Part shown: piece after piece, positions 25,010-36,400 of the stretch
Numbering within the stretch: position 1 is the first letter of the stretch
Layout: each line of letters starts with the position of its first letter
Source of the DNA: Smithellaceae bacterium
Lineage (GTDB): Bacteria; Desulfobacterota; Syntrophia; Syntrophales; Smithellaceae
NCBI GenBank assembly: GCA_030690945.1
Contig: JAUYFM010000021.1
Span: 1-64,000, forward strand
Direction of reading: 5' to 3'
Length of the DNA stretch: 64,000 bases
The notes under the pieces: generated by a model
What the model was told of the DNA's origin: nothing
Databases searched by the model: none
The model's input: the letters and a program-made list of their open reading frames with translations, nothing else
Program-made: the position numbers and the translations under genes

Positions 25010-26113
25010 TTAAGATAATAATTTCTTTACATACCGGGCAATCGCCGGTGAGGCGGTCAGCCCCGGTGATTCGATGCCGACGAGATTGATAAAACCGGGG
25101 GCGTCCTGTCGAATGACAAAGTCGGCGAAGGCATCATTTGGCCCCTGAAGCTTCGGGCGGATGCCGGCCATGTCGGGATGAACATTTTCCGGTTTCAGGA
25201 AGGGCAGGAATGATCGGGCCTGCTCATAAAAAAGGGCGGCCTTTTCCGACGCCACGTTGTAGTCTTCAATTCGGTCAATGTAGGTCGCGTCCGGCCCCAG
25301 CTTTAAACGGCCGTTTAAGTCGAGGGTCAGATGCACGCCCAGGCCCGCATGATTTTTTACCGGCGCGGGATAGATCAACCGTCCGATTAGTCCAGGTTTC
25401 ACGCCGGAGATGCCGCAATAATCGCCTTTACAATAATGAAGGTGATAACGGCCGCAGGCCTGGTTAGCGATGATGTCGGATGATAGCCCGGCGGCGTTGA
25501 TGACAAGCGCTGAGAAAAAATCAAAGCCCTCGCCTTTGTCGTTTGCCGCAAATATTCGCCAGCCATTTGTTTCCATTTCGATACGCAACACCTCTGTACG
25601 GCAAACCAGATGTGCCTTGTTGTTTTGCGCCTGTTTTAAGAAGTAGTTCATCAAGTCATGGGCGCTGATGATACCCGTATCCGGTGAATAAAGCGCAGCC
25701 TCGGCCTGAATATGAGGTTCCAGTTGTGCAATTTGCCGCTTGGTGATGAGAGATAGAGACTCTACACCGTTATTTCGTCCGTTTTTATGGAGTTTTTCAA
25801 TTTCTTCAATTTCCCCGGAATTTGCCGCGACAATCAGCTTGCCGATTTTCTGGTGAGGGATGCCATTTCGGACGGCTATTTCGTAGAGCATTGGGTTTGC
25901 GGTAACGCACAGTCCGGCCTTGAGCGATCCTTCAGGATAATAAATTCCCGCGTGAATGACTTCGCTGTTGCGGGAACTGATCCCGCCGCCGTGGGATGTA
26001 TTCTTCTCCAGAATGAAGACGCTTAAATCCGGATGCGCCAGTTCGGCGGCTATGGCCAGTCCTACAACGCCCGCTCCAATAATTGTAATATCTGCTCTGT
26101 CCATTTTGTCCAT
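25010..26113 (-). CDS. FAD-dependent oxidoreductase, L-2-hydroxyglutarate dehydrogenase (LhgO)-like
   Basis: DITIIGAGVVGLAIAAELA...SSRNSEVIHAGIYYPEGSLKA. Confidence 0.88.
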   Translation of the reverse strand: MDKMDRADITIIGAGVVGLAIAAELAHPDLSVFILEKNTSHGGGISSRNSEVIHAGIYYPEGSLKAGLCVTANPMLYEIAVRNGIPHQKIGKLIVAANSGEIEEIEKLHKNGRNNGVESLSLITKRQIAQLEPHIQAEAALYSPDTGIISAHDLMNYFLKQAQNNKAHLVCRTEVLRIEMETNGWRIFAANDKGEGFDFFSALVINAAGLSSDIIANQACGRYHLHYCKGDYCGISGVKPGLIGRLIYPAPVKNHAGLGVHLTLDLNGRLKLGPDATYIDRIEDYNVASEKAALFYEQARSFLPFLKPENVHPDMAGIRPKLQGPNDAFADFVIRQDAPGFINLVGIESPGLTASPAIARYVKKLLS

Positions 26114-26128
26114 TTTCGAATTCCATCC

Positions 26129-26158
26129 CGTAGGGAACGGTCGCGACCGTTCCCTACG
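26129..26158. repeat. Perfect 30-bp palindrome
   Basis: CGTAGGGAACGGTCGCGACCGTTCCCTACG equals its reverse complement. Confidence 0.95.
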
Positions 26159-26260
26159 ACAGACCTATACACGATTTCAAAGACTCCTGCAAAAAATCTT
26201 GAGCGTAAGCGCCGGTCATGGTAGTAAACGTCAACAAATGACGAAAGGTTTTGCCGAAAT

Positions 26261-27040
26261 TTGAAAATTGCCACCTACAATGTCAACTCCATCCGATCCC
26301 GCCTGCATATTGTATTGCCCTGGCTGCAAAACAATATGCCTGATATTTTCTGCATGCAGGAGACGAAAGTTGAGGATGCCAAATTTCCCGCCGCTGATTT
26401 TGAAGCGCTGGGCTATGTTGTGAGCTTCCGCGGCAATAAACAATACAACGGTGTGGCCATTGCCTCCCGGAGAAAGCCACAAAAAGTTACTTTCGGCCTT
26501 CTCGATGAACCGGCTGATCCCGACCGTCTGGCTCAGGCGCAATTTGACGATCTGACTGTTTTAAATGCCTATGTGCCTCAGGGGCAGGATATCGATAAGC
26601 CGCAATTCGCTTATAAGCTCGCCTGGCTTGGCCGCCTGAAAAAATATCTGCAAAATAATTTTAAGCCGGATCAAAAATTAATTCTGTGCGGCGATTTCAA
26701 CGTCGCGCCCGAGCAAATTGATGTCCATGATCCCAAACGGATTCTGGGGCATGTTTCTTTTAATCCGGAAGTTTGGAAGGCCTACGAAGACGTCCTCTCA
26801 TGGGGGCTTACGGATGTTTTCCGTAAGCATCATCGTGATGAACCGGGGCAATATACTTTTTTTGATTATCGCGTCCGCGACTCCGTTGGCCGCAATCTGG
26901 GTTGGCGGGTTGATCATATTCTGGCAACGAAAACACCAGCCGCTCAATCTATTAGCTGTACAATTGATCTGGCGACGCGCCTTGCCGAAAAGCCGTCCGA
27001 TCATGCGGTTATTTACGCTCAGTGGGAAGGAAAATTCTGA
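26261..27040 (+). CDS. xth: Exodeoxyribonuclease III
   Basis: KIATYNVNSIRSRL...CMQETKV...LCGDFNVAP. Confidence 0.92.
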   Translation: MKIATYNVNSIRSRLHIVLPWLQNNMPDIFCMQETKVEDAKFPAADFEALGYVVSFRGNKQYNGVAIASRRKPQKVTFGLLDEPADPDRLAQAQFDDLTVLNAYVPQGQDIDKPQFAYKLAWLGRLKKYLQNNFKPDQKLILCGDFNVAPEQIDVHDPKRILGHVSFNPEVWKAYEDVLSWGLTDVFRKHHRDEPGQYTFFDYRVRDSVGRNLGWRVDHILATKTPAAQSISCTIDLATRLAEKPSDHAVIYAQWEGKF

Positions 27041-27615
27041 TGGGTAAAAAAGAAGACATTCAGCGCATGAACGAAGAAATTGCCGCTCGTTTTAGTAAAA
27101 TTGAGGACGATGTTTCATCTGCCGAAACCATTGCCGGCCTTTTTGAAGTCCTGCTTGACGGGATTGAAAAAGAATTTGCCGTTCCCTTTGTCTGGCTGAC
27201 TTTAATCGATCATGTCAACGCAGCGCCTTTGATTAAGGCTGTCAACGCGTCGGACATTTTAAAAAACAGACTTTGTGTTGTCTCGCAAGAACTGTTTGAG
27301 AAAATTATGCCCGAAGGTTTAAAACCTGTCCTGGCCAATAAAGACTTGCCGCCTTTTTATAAACTGCTGCCGTCAAGCAGAAAATATTTTGTCAAGTCGC
27401 TGGCGGTTGTGCCTTTTGCGCTTGATGGTCAAACGATCGGCTCTTGGAATAATGGCGACGCCGTCGCAGATCGTTATACGGCGGATATGGATACGGCCTT
27501 GCTGGCATCACTGGCCCGCCGGATTTCCCTGCAACTGACGCGACTGACCGCAGGTAACAACGCCGTGTCCAAGAATAACCAAAACAATGAACAGCCGGGA
27601 GGTCTTCATGGTTGA
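27040..27615 (+). CDS. DUF484/GAF-like protein
   Basis: ORF overlapping xth stop; GAF-like C-term. Confidence 0.6.
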   Translation: MGKKEDIQRMNEEIAARFSKIEDDVSSAETIAGLFEVLLDGIEKEFAVPFVWLTLIDHVNAAPLIKAVNASDILKNRLCVVSQELFEKIMPEGLKPVLANKDLPPFYKLLPSSRKYFVKSLAVVPFALDGQTIGSWNNGDAVADRYTADMDTALLASLARRISLQLTRLTAGNNAVSKNNQNNEQPGGLHG

Positions 27616-27955
27616 ACAATGGATTAAAGAGATAAAAAAAGAGTGTCCGCCGGACATGCTCGGGATGATCCTGGTGCATAACGGTATTGTGCGGGCAACG
27701 TCTAAAAAGGGCGAACACGTCGGGGCCATGAGGCTTTCCTATGATCAGGCTGCGCTGGATGAAGTCGTAAGCCGGTTTGCGGGCATGGAAGGCATTGTGG
27801 ACATTCGGGCCTGGATCAATGAAGGTCTGCTGAAAGTCGGCGATGATATCATGTATGTCTGTGTGGCGGGAAGATTCCGCAAGGACGTTCTGCCGGTTTT
27901 TCAGGAACTCATCACGACGATTAAGACGGAGATAGTCAGGGAAGAAGAACTGTAA
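27608..27955 (+). CDS. MoaE-like molybdopterin synthase catalytic subunit
   Basis: MILVHNGIVRATSKKGEHVGAMRLSYDQAALDEVV. Confidence 0.75.
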   Translation: MVEQWIKEIKKECPPDMLGMILVHNGIVRATSKKGEHVGAMRLSYDQAALDEVVSRFAGMEGIVDIRAWINEGLLKVGDDIMYVCVAGRFRKDVLPVFQELITTIKTEIVREEEL

Positions 27956-27957
27956 AT

Positions 27958-28557
27958 ATGAACAAAGTCCTTATCCTTTTTGCCCATCCCCGGTTTGAAA
28001 AGTCAAAGACCAACCGCGCTCTGCTTGCGGGTGTGGATAAGATTGAAGGCGTCACATTAAATGATCTCTATGAGCAATATCCCGATTTCAATATTGATGT
28101 TGAACGGGAGAAAGATCTTTTACTCGCCCATGAGGTGATCATCTGGCATCACCCCCTTTATATGTACAGCGCGCCGGCCGTGCTCAAGCAGTGGATGGAT
28201 CTGGTGCTGGAATATGGCTGGGCGCATGGCTCTCAGGGGAACGCCCTGAAAGATAAAATGGTCTTTAACGCTCTGACGGCTGGCGGCGCCAGAGAATCTT
28301 ACGCAATCAATCAGCATAATCGTTTTACGCTTCGGGAATTTCTTGTCCCCTTTGAACAGACTGCCACACTCTGCAAGATGATTTATCTGCCGCCTTTTGC
28401 GGTTCACGGCACGCACCTGTTGTCCGATCAGCAACTGGCCGAACAGGCGCGCTTATACCGGAATCTGCTGGGGCGACTGGTCGCAGGCGGGCTTCCCCTG
28501 GGGTCCATCTGCACGTATGATTATCTCAACGACTGGCTTCCGGCGGGTGAAGGATGA
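27958..28557 (+). CDS. KefF/KefG-like NAD(P)H oxidoreductase
   Basis: ILFAHPRFEKSKTNRALLAGV...HHPLYMYSAPAVLKQWMDLVLEYGWAHG. Confidence 0.9.
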   Translation: MNKVLILFAHPRFEKSKTNRALLAGVDKIEGVTLNDLYEQYPDFNIDVEREKDLLLAHEVIIWHHPLYMYSAPAVLKQWMDLVLEYGWAHGSQGNALKDKMVFNALTAGGARESYAINQHNRFTLREFLVPFEQTATLCKMIYLPPFAVHGTHLLSDQQLAEQARLYRNLLGRLVAGGLPLGSICTYDYLNDWLPAGEG

Positions 28558-28565
28558 ACTAAACG

Positions 28566-30422
28566 ATGAGCAGCGCTTTCTTACAGGATGCTTTAATTTA
28601 TCTGGCCTGCGCGGTTGTTTTCGTGCCGATCGCCAAAAAGCTGGGGATGGGTTCCGTGCTGGGCTATCTGCTGGGCGGCATTATCATCGGCCCTTTTTTT
28701 CTGGGTTTTATCGGCGCGGAAGGAAAGAACATCATGCACTTTGCCGAATTCGGCGTGGTGATGATGCTCTTTCTGATCGGACTGGAACTGGAGCCGGCCA
28801 CATTCTGGAAGATGCGCAGGCTGATCCTGGGGATGGGAGGCATGCAGCTGGGCGCGACGACGCTCTTGTGTTTTGCCGCTCTGTTGGTGTTTGATTTTAC
28901 CTGGCAGGCGGCGCTGGCCTGCGGCCTGGCTCTTTCCATGTCTTCCACGGCAATTGTCATGCAGACGCTCAAGGAAAAAGGATTGACCAAAACCGAATCG
29001 GGAAGAAGCTCCTTTGCCGTGCTGATCTTTCAGGATATTTCCGTAATCCCGATCCTGGCGCTCCTGCCGCTTCTGGCGCTATCCGCCACGCAGGCGCCTT
29101 CGGGCGAGCATGCCACATTAATGACGGGATTGCCCGGCTGGGCGCAGACCTTAACCCTGTTGATCGCCGCCAATGCGGTTGTGCTGATCGGCCGTTTTGT
29201 CTTTGTGCCTTTTTTACGATTTATCGCCCGCATTCGTCTGAGGGAACTTTTTACCGCGGCGGCGCTGCTGATTGTGATCGGAACGGCCTACATCATGATG
29301 CTGGTGGGTTTAAGTCCCGCGCTGGGAACATTTCTGGCCGGTCTGGTTCTGGCCACGAGCGAATTTCGGCACGAACTGGAGAGCGACATTGAACCTTTTA
29401 AAGGCATCCTGCTGGGATTGTTCTTCATCGCGGTCGGCGCCTCCATCAATTTTAAGTTGATTATCAATAACCCTGTGCAGATCATGGCTCTGGTTTGCGG
29501 CGTCATCGCCATAAAATCACTCGTGCTGTATGCAACCGGTAAAGCGTCCCGCTTAAGTTTCGATCAGAACATGATTTTTACTTTAGGACTGGGACAGGTC
29601 GGCGAATTCGCGTTTGTCCTGTTTGCGTTTATCGCCCAGCTTCAGATTCTGTCCGCTTCATGGACGGATATGATGATGGGCGCAACGGCCATCAGCATGA
29701 CGGTCACGCCGCTTCTGCTCCTGATCAATGAACGTCTGATCCTGCCGCGATTCGGAACCAGGAAGGCGATGGAGGAAAAGGCGGCGGATGTCATCGAAGG
29801 TGAGCATCCCGTCATTATCGCGGGATTCGGCCATTTCGGCAGCACCATCGGGCGGTTTCTGAGGGCCAACGGCATCAGCGCGACGATTCTGGACAATGAT
29901 TCGGACCGGGTGGAGCTTTTAAGAAAGATGGGCTTTACGGTTTTTTACGGTGACGCCACTCGTCTGGATATTTTGAAATCCGCCGGGGCGGATCAGGCAA
30001 AAATTTTGATTGCCGCTATTGACTCTCCCGAGATCAACTTTGGTTTGGTCGAAAGAATAAAAAAAGAATTTCCTGATCTGAGACTCATGGTGCGTGCGAA
30101 AAGCCGCCTGGATGCCTACGACCTGCTGGATATGGGGATTGAGGATATTTACCGGGAATCGCTCGACACCTCTGTGCGTCTCGGTGTTGATGTGCTGATG
30201 AAGCTGGGTTTCCGCAAATATAGCGCCACCCGCGCCGGCCAGAACTTTATCAAGTATGATGAAGCGGCGCTACGTACCCTGGCGGCGCATCGCCATGATC
30301 AGGAAGCGTATCTCTTCAATACACGCGAACAGATCGCACTTCAGGAACAGCTTCTGGCCAACGACCGCGAGGTTTTCCCTAATGTTCATGATGATGCATG
30401 GGATAAACAGGATGAAGACTAA
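28566..30422 (+). CDS. KefB/KefC-type monovalent cation:proton antiporter-2 with TrkA-N domain
   Basis: CPA2 TM region plus HPVIIAGFGHFGSTIGRFLRANGI. Confidence 0.92.
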   Translation: MSSAFLQDALIYLACAVVFVPIAKKLGMGSVLGYLLGGIIIGPFFLGFIGAEGKNIMHFAEFGVVMMLFLIGLELEPATFWKMRRLILGMGGMQLGATTLLCFAALLVFDFTWQAALACGLALSMSSTAIVMQTLKEKGLTKTESGRSSFAVLIFQDISVIPILALLPLLALSATQAPSGEHATLMTGLPGWAQTLTLLIAANAVVLIGRFVFVPFLRFIARIRLRELFTAAALLIVIGTAYIMMLVGLSPALGTFLAGLVLATSEFRHELESDIEPFKGILLGLFFIAVGASINFKLIINNPVQIMALVCGVIAIKSLVLYATGKASRLSFDQNMIFTLGLGQVGEFAFVLFAFIAQLQILSASWTDMMMGATAISMTVTPLLLLINERLILPRFGTRKAMEEKAADVIEGEHPVIIAGFGHFGSTIGRFLRANGISATILDNDSDRVELLRKMGFTVFYGDATRLDILKSAGADQAKILIAAIDSPEINFGLVERIKKEFPDLRLMVRAKSRLDAYDLLDMGIEDIYRESLDTSVRLGVDVLMKLGFRKYSATRAGQNFIKYDEAALRTLAAHRHDQEAYLFNTREQIALQEQLLANDREVFPNVHDDAWDKQDED

Positions 30423-33400
30423 CTTTCATCCGGCACAAGCGGTATATCAACCTCGAGTGTATGCTCCTGCCGGTCGTCAACTAACTGTATCTCCGCAGCG
30501 GGCATGACCAGACCGTCCAGCGTCAAAACAGCCGTTGTTCCGGCGGCTTGACGGATGATGATATGATAGAGCGTTTCTTCATACCGGTAGTGAATCTTAA
30601 TTTCATTCCAGGAAGCAGGCAGGCATGGAGAAAAACTGATTTTGCCGTTTTTCAGCGACAGACCCAGCAGGGACTCCACAATCAGCCGGTACATCCAGGC
30701 GGCGGAGCCGGTAAACCATGTCCATCCGCCGCGCCCGATATGTGGTGCGAGAGCATAGATGTCGGCTGAAACCACATAGGGTTCTACTTTATAGATTTCC
30801 ACTTCTCCCGGAGACCGGGCATGATTGATCGGGTTGATAATATCCATGACATCCCAGGCGCGCTTCCTATCGCCTAATGCGGCAAAAGCCATAGCCACCC
30901 AGATGGCCGCATGGGTGTATTGTCCGCCGTTTTCTCTCACACCCGGAACATAACCTTTAATATAACCCGGTTCCATCTCCGATTTATCGAATGGCGGATC
31001 AAGGAGCTGAACCAGTTTTTTATCCCGATGCACAAGAAATTCATCTACGGCATTCATAGCCTGGCGGGCTCTTGTCTTCTCGCCCGCTCCGGATAGAACG
31101 GACCAGCTTTGGGCCACCGAATCAATGCGGCATTCCGTGTTGGCGCCTGATCCCAATACGGAACCGTCATCGCTATAAGCACGGCGATACCACCCACCGT
31201 CCCAGCCGTTTTGCTCAATGTTGCGCTGAAGTTTCACCGCTTCTTGCCCGCACAAATCGGCAAAGGGTACATCGTTTTTGAGGCGGGCAATTTCCGCAAA
31301 CTTGTTCAGTACTTCATACAGGAAAAAGCCCATCCAGACACTTTCACCCTTGCCTTCGTCCCCGACTTTATTCATGCCGTCATTCCAATCGCCGGAACCC
31401 ATGAAGGGCAACCCATGACTGCCGAATCTCAGGCCTCTTTGGATGGCCCGCACACAATGTTCATACAAACTATTTTTTTCATCCGTTACACTCGGCAGAT
31501 CGTAATAGGAATCCTCATCAGCTCTGAGCTGACGTCCCTCAAGAAAGCTGACGTTCTCATTCAAAATCCCCACATCACCCGTAGAGCTGACATAGCGGCT
31601 CACGACTAGAGGCAGCCACAGGTAATCGTCGGAACATTGCGTGCGTATGCCCCGGCCGGTGGGCGGATGCCACCAGTGCTGGACGTCTCCCTCTAGGAAT
31701 TGACGGCTCGCGCACAAAAGCAGGTGCCCGCGGACAAGGGCGGGTTGGGCATAAACAAGCGCCATAACATCCTGTAACTGGTCGCGGAAGCCGAAAGCAC
31801 CGCCTGACTGGTAATAACCGTTACGCGCCCAGAGCCGGCTGGACAGGGTCTGATATAAAAGCCAGCCGTTCGTCAAAATATTGAGGGATGGATCGGGCGT
31901 TTCGATCTGCAGGGCGCCCAGTGTTTTCTTCCAATAGCGATGCACCGCTTCCAGTTCGTTTTGCGCGATGGTTGATCCCCGGAAGTCGCGCACCGTTTTA
32001 CTGGCATCGTCGGCGCCTCGCCTGCCGGTAACGCCCAGCCGGAAAATGACCTCGTGCTCCTGTCCGCTATTCAATCCAACTGTCACTTGGATGGTGCCAC
32101 AGGGATCCAGGCCGGCGCCGACCTGGCCTGAGAGTTCTGATCGCGTCATCGCTGCCGGCTTGGATAGTTCGCCATTGCGGCCGATAAATTCGTCGCGATC
32201 GCAGGTGTATGTCCGCGTTGGATTATCCACGTCAAAGAAAGCCACCCGATCGGCAAAGTCCGTGTTATATTGATTTCTGGCAAAAAGCGCCCCGCTTCCC
32301 GCGTCCACTTCGGTTATGACATGCATGGCCGTTTTCGGGCGCAAATCACCCAGCACCCACTCCAGATATCCGGTAACGGAAAGTGTGCGACTGCGCCCCG
32401 ATTCATTGTGCAATTTTAAAACCATAAATTTGACCGGTGCGGTGACGGACACATAAATCCACAGCTCCGACCGGATGCCGTCTTCCGTATGCTCGAAAAC
32501 GCTGTACCCGAAACCGTGGCGACAGGCGTAAGGTGTTCGGCCGCCTGCGGGGAGGGGTGTGGGGGACCAGACTTGTCCTGTTTCTTCATCGCGGATGTAA
32601 AACGCTTCGCCGTTGATATCGCTTACCGGATCGTTATTCCACGGGGTAAGACGGTATTCGTGGGCGTTCTCGCTCCAGGTTGAGGCGGAACCACTCTCGG
32701 AAATAATCGATCCAAAGTGGGGATTCGCCAGGATATTCACCCAGGGTAGCGGTGTTTTCTCTCCGGGTTTTGTGATGGTCACATATTCACATCCGTCCGG
32801 GGAAAATCCCCCGAGACCGTTGGTAAAAAGCAGACCAGGATAAGAAAACACTCCCTCATCTTTGCTTTTCGCACTCTGGTTTTTGACCGGTTTCAAACGC
32901 GGTGCGGCAATAGTCTTCATTTTGTGTCGGCTGATCTGTTCCGCAAGCGTTCCCATATCGTCCTTGATGATAACGCGGGAAACCGTCTGCAGCAAAATGC
33001 GGTCTTCGCTGGATATCTGATCTCCCGGTCTCACAAAGATGCCGCCCGGCCGGTCGGCAACCTTGTTTTCCATACTGGTGGCGATCAATCCCACAATCTG
33101 GTCATGAAGCGATTGCCGGTAGATGGCATTATCCTCATTCCAGATGACGAGATCGACGGCCAAACCTTTTAAACGCCAGTAGGCATGGGCCTGCTGGAGC
33201 TGACGGACAAGTTCAATGTTGGTATGGTCGTTAATCTGAAGCAACACGATGGGTAAGTCTCCGGAAATGGCGTAACCCCATAAGCCGGATTGCCCGCGAC
33301 GGTTTTTTAGAATGATCCTCGGATCAGTGCGCAGGGATGAATTGGCGTAAATAACGGAACCGGCCAGACGTCCGTAAAGATGGGCGTCTTCCGGGGTTGC

Positions 33401-36400
33401 ATTGATTTGCCTGAGCATGACCTGGCTGTGTGTCCAGGCCAGATTAAAAACGCGGTCGGCCAGGCGGTTGTCGTGGTATTTTTCAATAAGGCCGAGCGCT
33501 TTGGCGCGGGTTTCAGCGATGCCGGAAACGATATCCATCGTCACCGATTCTCCTGGTGAGAGTTTGATCGGGCGGCGGATCGCAACAACCGGATCCAGAA
33601 CGGAACCTTCCGTGTTCGACAGGGCTTTTGTCCCATTCGTTGAACCCTTCATGGCCGCGGGACAAGATAGCGTATTGCCGCGGCCGACAAACTTTAAGCG
33701 ATCCGTTTCATAAGAGACCTCGCTTTGGTCAGTGCCATGCAACGCCATTAAATGAAAAGTCCAGTAGGTGGGCTCATCCTTGGAACGTGGTCTTCGTGTA
33801 CAGAGAATCGCTTGACGATTCCGGATAATTTCCGTTTGAACAAAAAGGTTGCTAAACGCCGGATGCATCGCATCGGCCGCAGGCGTAGCGATCACAACTT
33901 CCGCGTAACTGGTCAGATCCAGTTCACGGCGTTTTCTGGAACGATTGGTGATACGAATGCGCCTGAGTTCAATATCGTCTTCCGGTGAAACGGCTATTTG
34001 GGTGTGCGTGTTAATTTCATCATCGCGCCTGCGAAACTCGACCTTCGAGTCGGAGAAAATAGCCTCGTATCTTTCAGGCTTTTTCAGCGTTGGCTGATAG
34101 GCGTTGGACCAGAATTCTCCCGTGGAAACATCGCGGATATAACAGAACATGCCCCAGGGATCGCGGGTGGCGTCTTCGCGCCAGCGCGTCACCGCGATAT
34201 CCTTCCAGCGGCTGTATCCGCCACCGGCATTCGTAATCATGACGTGATATCTGCCGTTGGACAACAATTGCACCTCCGGTACAGGCGTATCGGGGGTTTC
34301 AATCATGCGCGATGGAACTTTCTGCGGGGCGGATGATTTCCGGACATTAATATCGTCGGCGATCTGCCTGTAGAAGGAAACGGCTTTGGGGATGCGTTCC
34401 TGAAGCAAAAGCATTGCCGATTGAAACATCGGTTCGGACTCAAAGCGCTTCTGCATCGGACGATTCAGTAAGAGATGGGACAGGGCCAGTAAACTCATTC
34501 CCTGGTGATGCGCCATGAAGGATCGGACGGCAACGCTTACCTGACCGGCAGGCAAACGCGTCGCGGTATAATCCAGTGCTTCATAAAAACCGTACGCCCC
34601 CATCATGCCTTTGGCGGCCAGTCGCTGGAGATTTTCACAGGCCTCCTCCGGTGCGATCATCAGCGCCAGCGCTGACGCATACGGAGATATCACCAGATCG
34701 TCGCTAAGCCCACGCTTGAGTCCCAGGCCGGGGACACCGAAAGCGCGATACTGGTAGTTCAAATGAACATCAATGGTGTTATAACCGGATTCCGAAATGC
34801 CCCAGGGCACTCCCCTTTTTTCTCCATACGCTATCTGTCTTTTGACCACCGCCTTGTAGGTTTGGTCCAGTAACGTGTTTTCGTAGTTCGGCATGACCAG
34901 GAGCGGCATCAGGTACTCAAACATCGACCCGTCCCAGGAAAGGAGAACGGGATCACCTCCCGGATTGGTCAGCATGCGTCCCAGGGCAAACCAGTTTTCC
35001 TTCGGTAGTTGTCCCTGCGCAATGGCGACAAAACTGCAAAATCTGGCCTCGGATGCCAGCAGGTCATAGAAGCTTGTGTCCCGGCGGCGATCGCCGACGC
35101 TATACCCGATGGTTAACAACTGATGTCCTTTATCATAGAGGAAGCTGTAATCCATATCGGCGAATTCCCCGGCTTTTTTAATGAGCGTTTGAATGAGGGA
35201 TAGTCTTTCCCGCGAAAGCCTGCTTCCTTCCAAAACCAGTTTGTGAAACTCGCGTGACCACGCCTGTTCTTCATCATTGGCAGAAGGCCCGATTATCTCT
35301 TCCACGGAGGAAAGCCACCTTGCGGACAGGTCTGAAACTTCCCGCAAGGTGGGAATACCGATTTCCTCGAAAAGACGGGCAACACCGGCCGTAGGGATTT
35401 GCAGCGCTGCCCAGGGGCAGAGTGTCATCAGTTCATCCACCGCATCCCGGCATTGATGGACAAGAGCCTGCGCCCATCCGTAGGACTGACTTTGCGGATC
35501 GGCCTCAAAGCTTGCGGCAAGAATTGATGCTGATTGTGTCAGCATATCGAGACGCAACCACCAGTCATTAACCGTCGCCCGCTTTGGAGACACAGGCCTT
35601 TCCAGATGTTTTTTAAATTCGGCCAGTTCATTTTTAAACGTATTTCCGGCAACATCTTTGAGGACGCTATAGGTGTCGGCAATGCCTTCCAGTAATCGAT
35701 TCTCTGATGAAATCCTGTCTGGAAGATCAAGGAGTCCCTGCTTCAGCGTCAACAGATAACCACAAAGATTCCCGCTGTCCACGGTCGATATGTAATGCGG
35801 CGGCAGTGTTTTTAGGGTTTGCGTATCATACCAATTGTAAAAGTGGCCCCGGTGGCGATCCATCTTTTCCAAGGTGCCGAAAGTATTTGCTGTGCGTCTG
35901 AGAAATTCACCGGGTGTCGCATAACCAAAATCACAGGCGGATAAATTTGCCAGGAGCGCCAGTCCTATGTTGGTGGGCGACGTGCGGTGCGCAATCACAG
36001 AGCCGGGCTGCTCCTGATAGTTGTCCGGCGGAAGCCAATGCTCTTCCGCTGTAACAAACGTTTCGAAAAACGACCAGGTTCTGCGAGCTGCTTTTCTTAA
36101 GAAAATGATTTGTTCATCGTTCAGGGTGATTCCTTCTTTGACGGAAGGCCTACTGGCCCACCAGGTAATGGCAGGGGACAAAAACCAGAGGATCAGCACG
36201 GGCAAGGCGGCGCAAAGCGCGCCGGGTCTCGCAATCGAGATATAAGTCAATACCGCTGCGGACAGGACAGGGGCTATCCACATGGCCCTGCAGGATGCCA
36301 CCAGATCATTTGCGGCTGGATGCGGCTGGTTTTGGAAGGGATTCCACTCCAGTAATCGTTTGTGCGTTACCAGCATCCGCGAGCCGGTGCGCAAAATCGC

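Noticed and set aside
24998-25012. CGACCCCGTCGGGGTCG hairpin near the end of the LhgO-like gene as a terminator
   Set aside because: Stem is good but no U-tract follows on either strand; left as an unassigned palindrome
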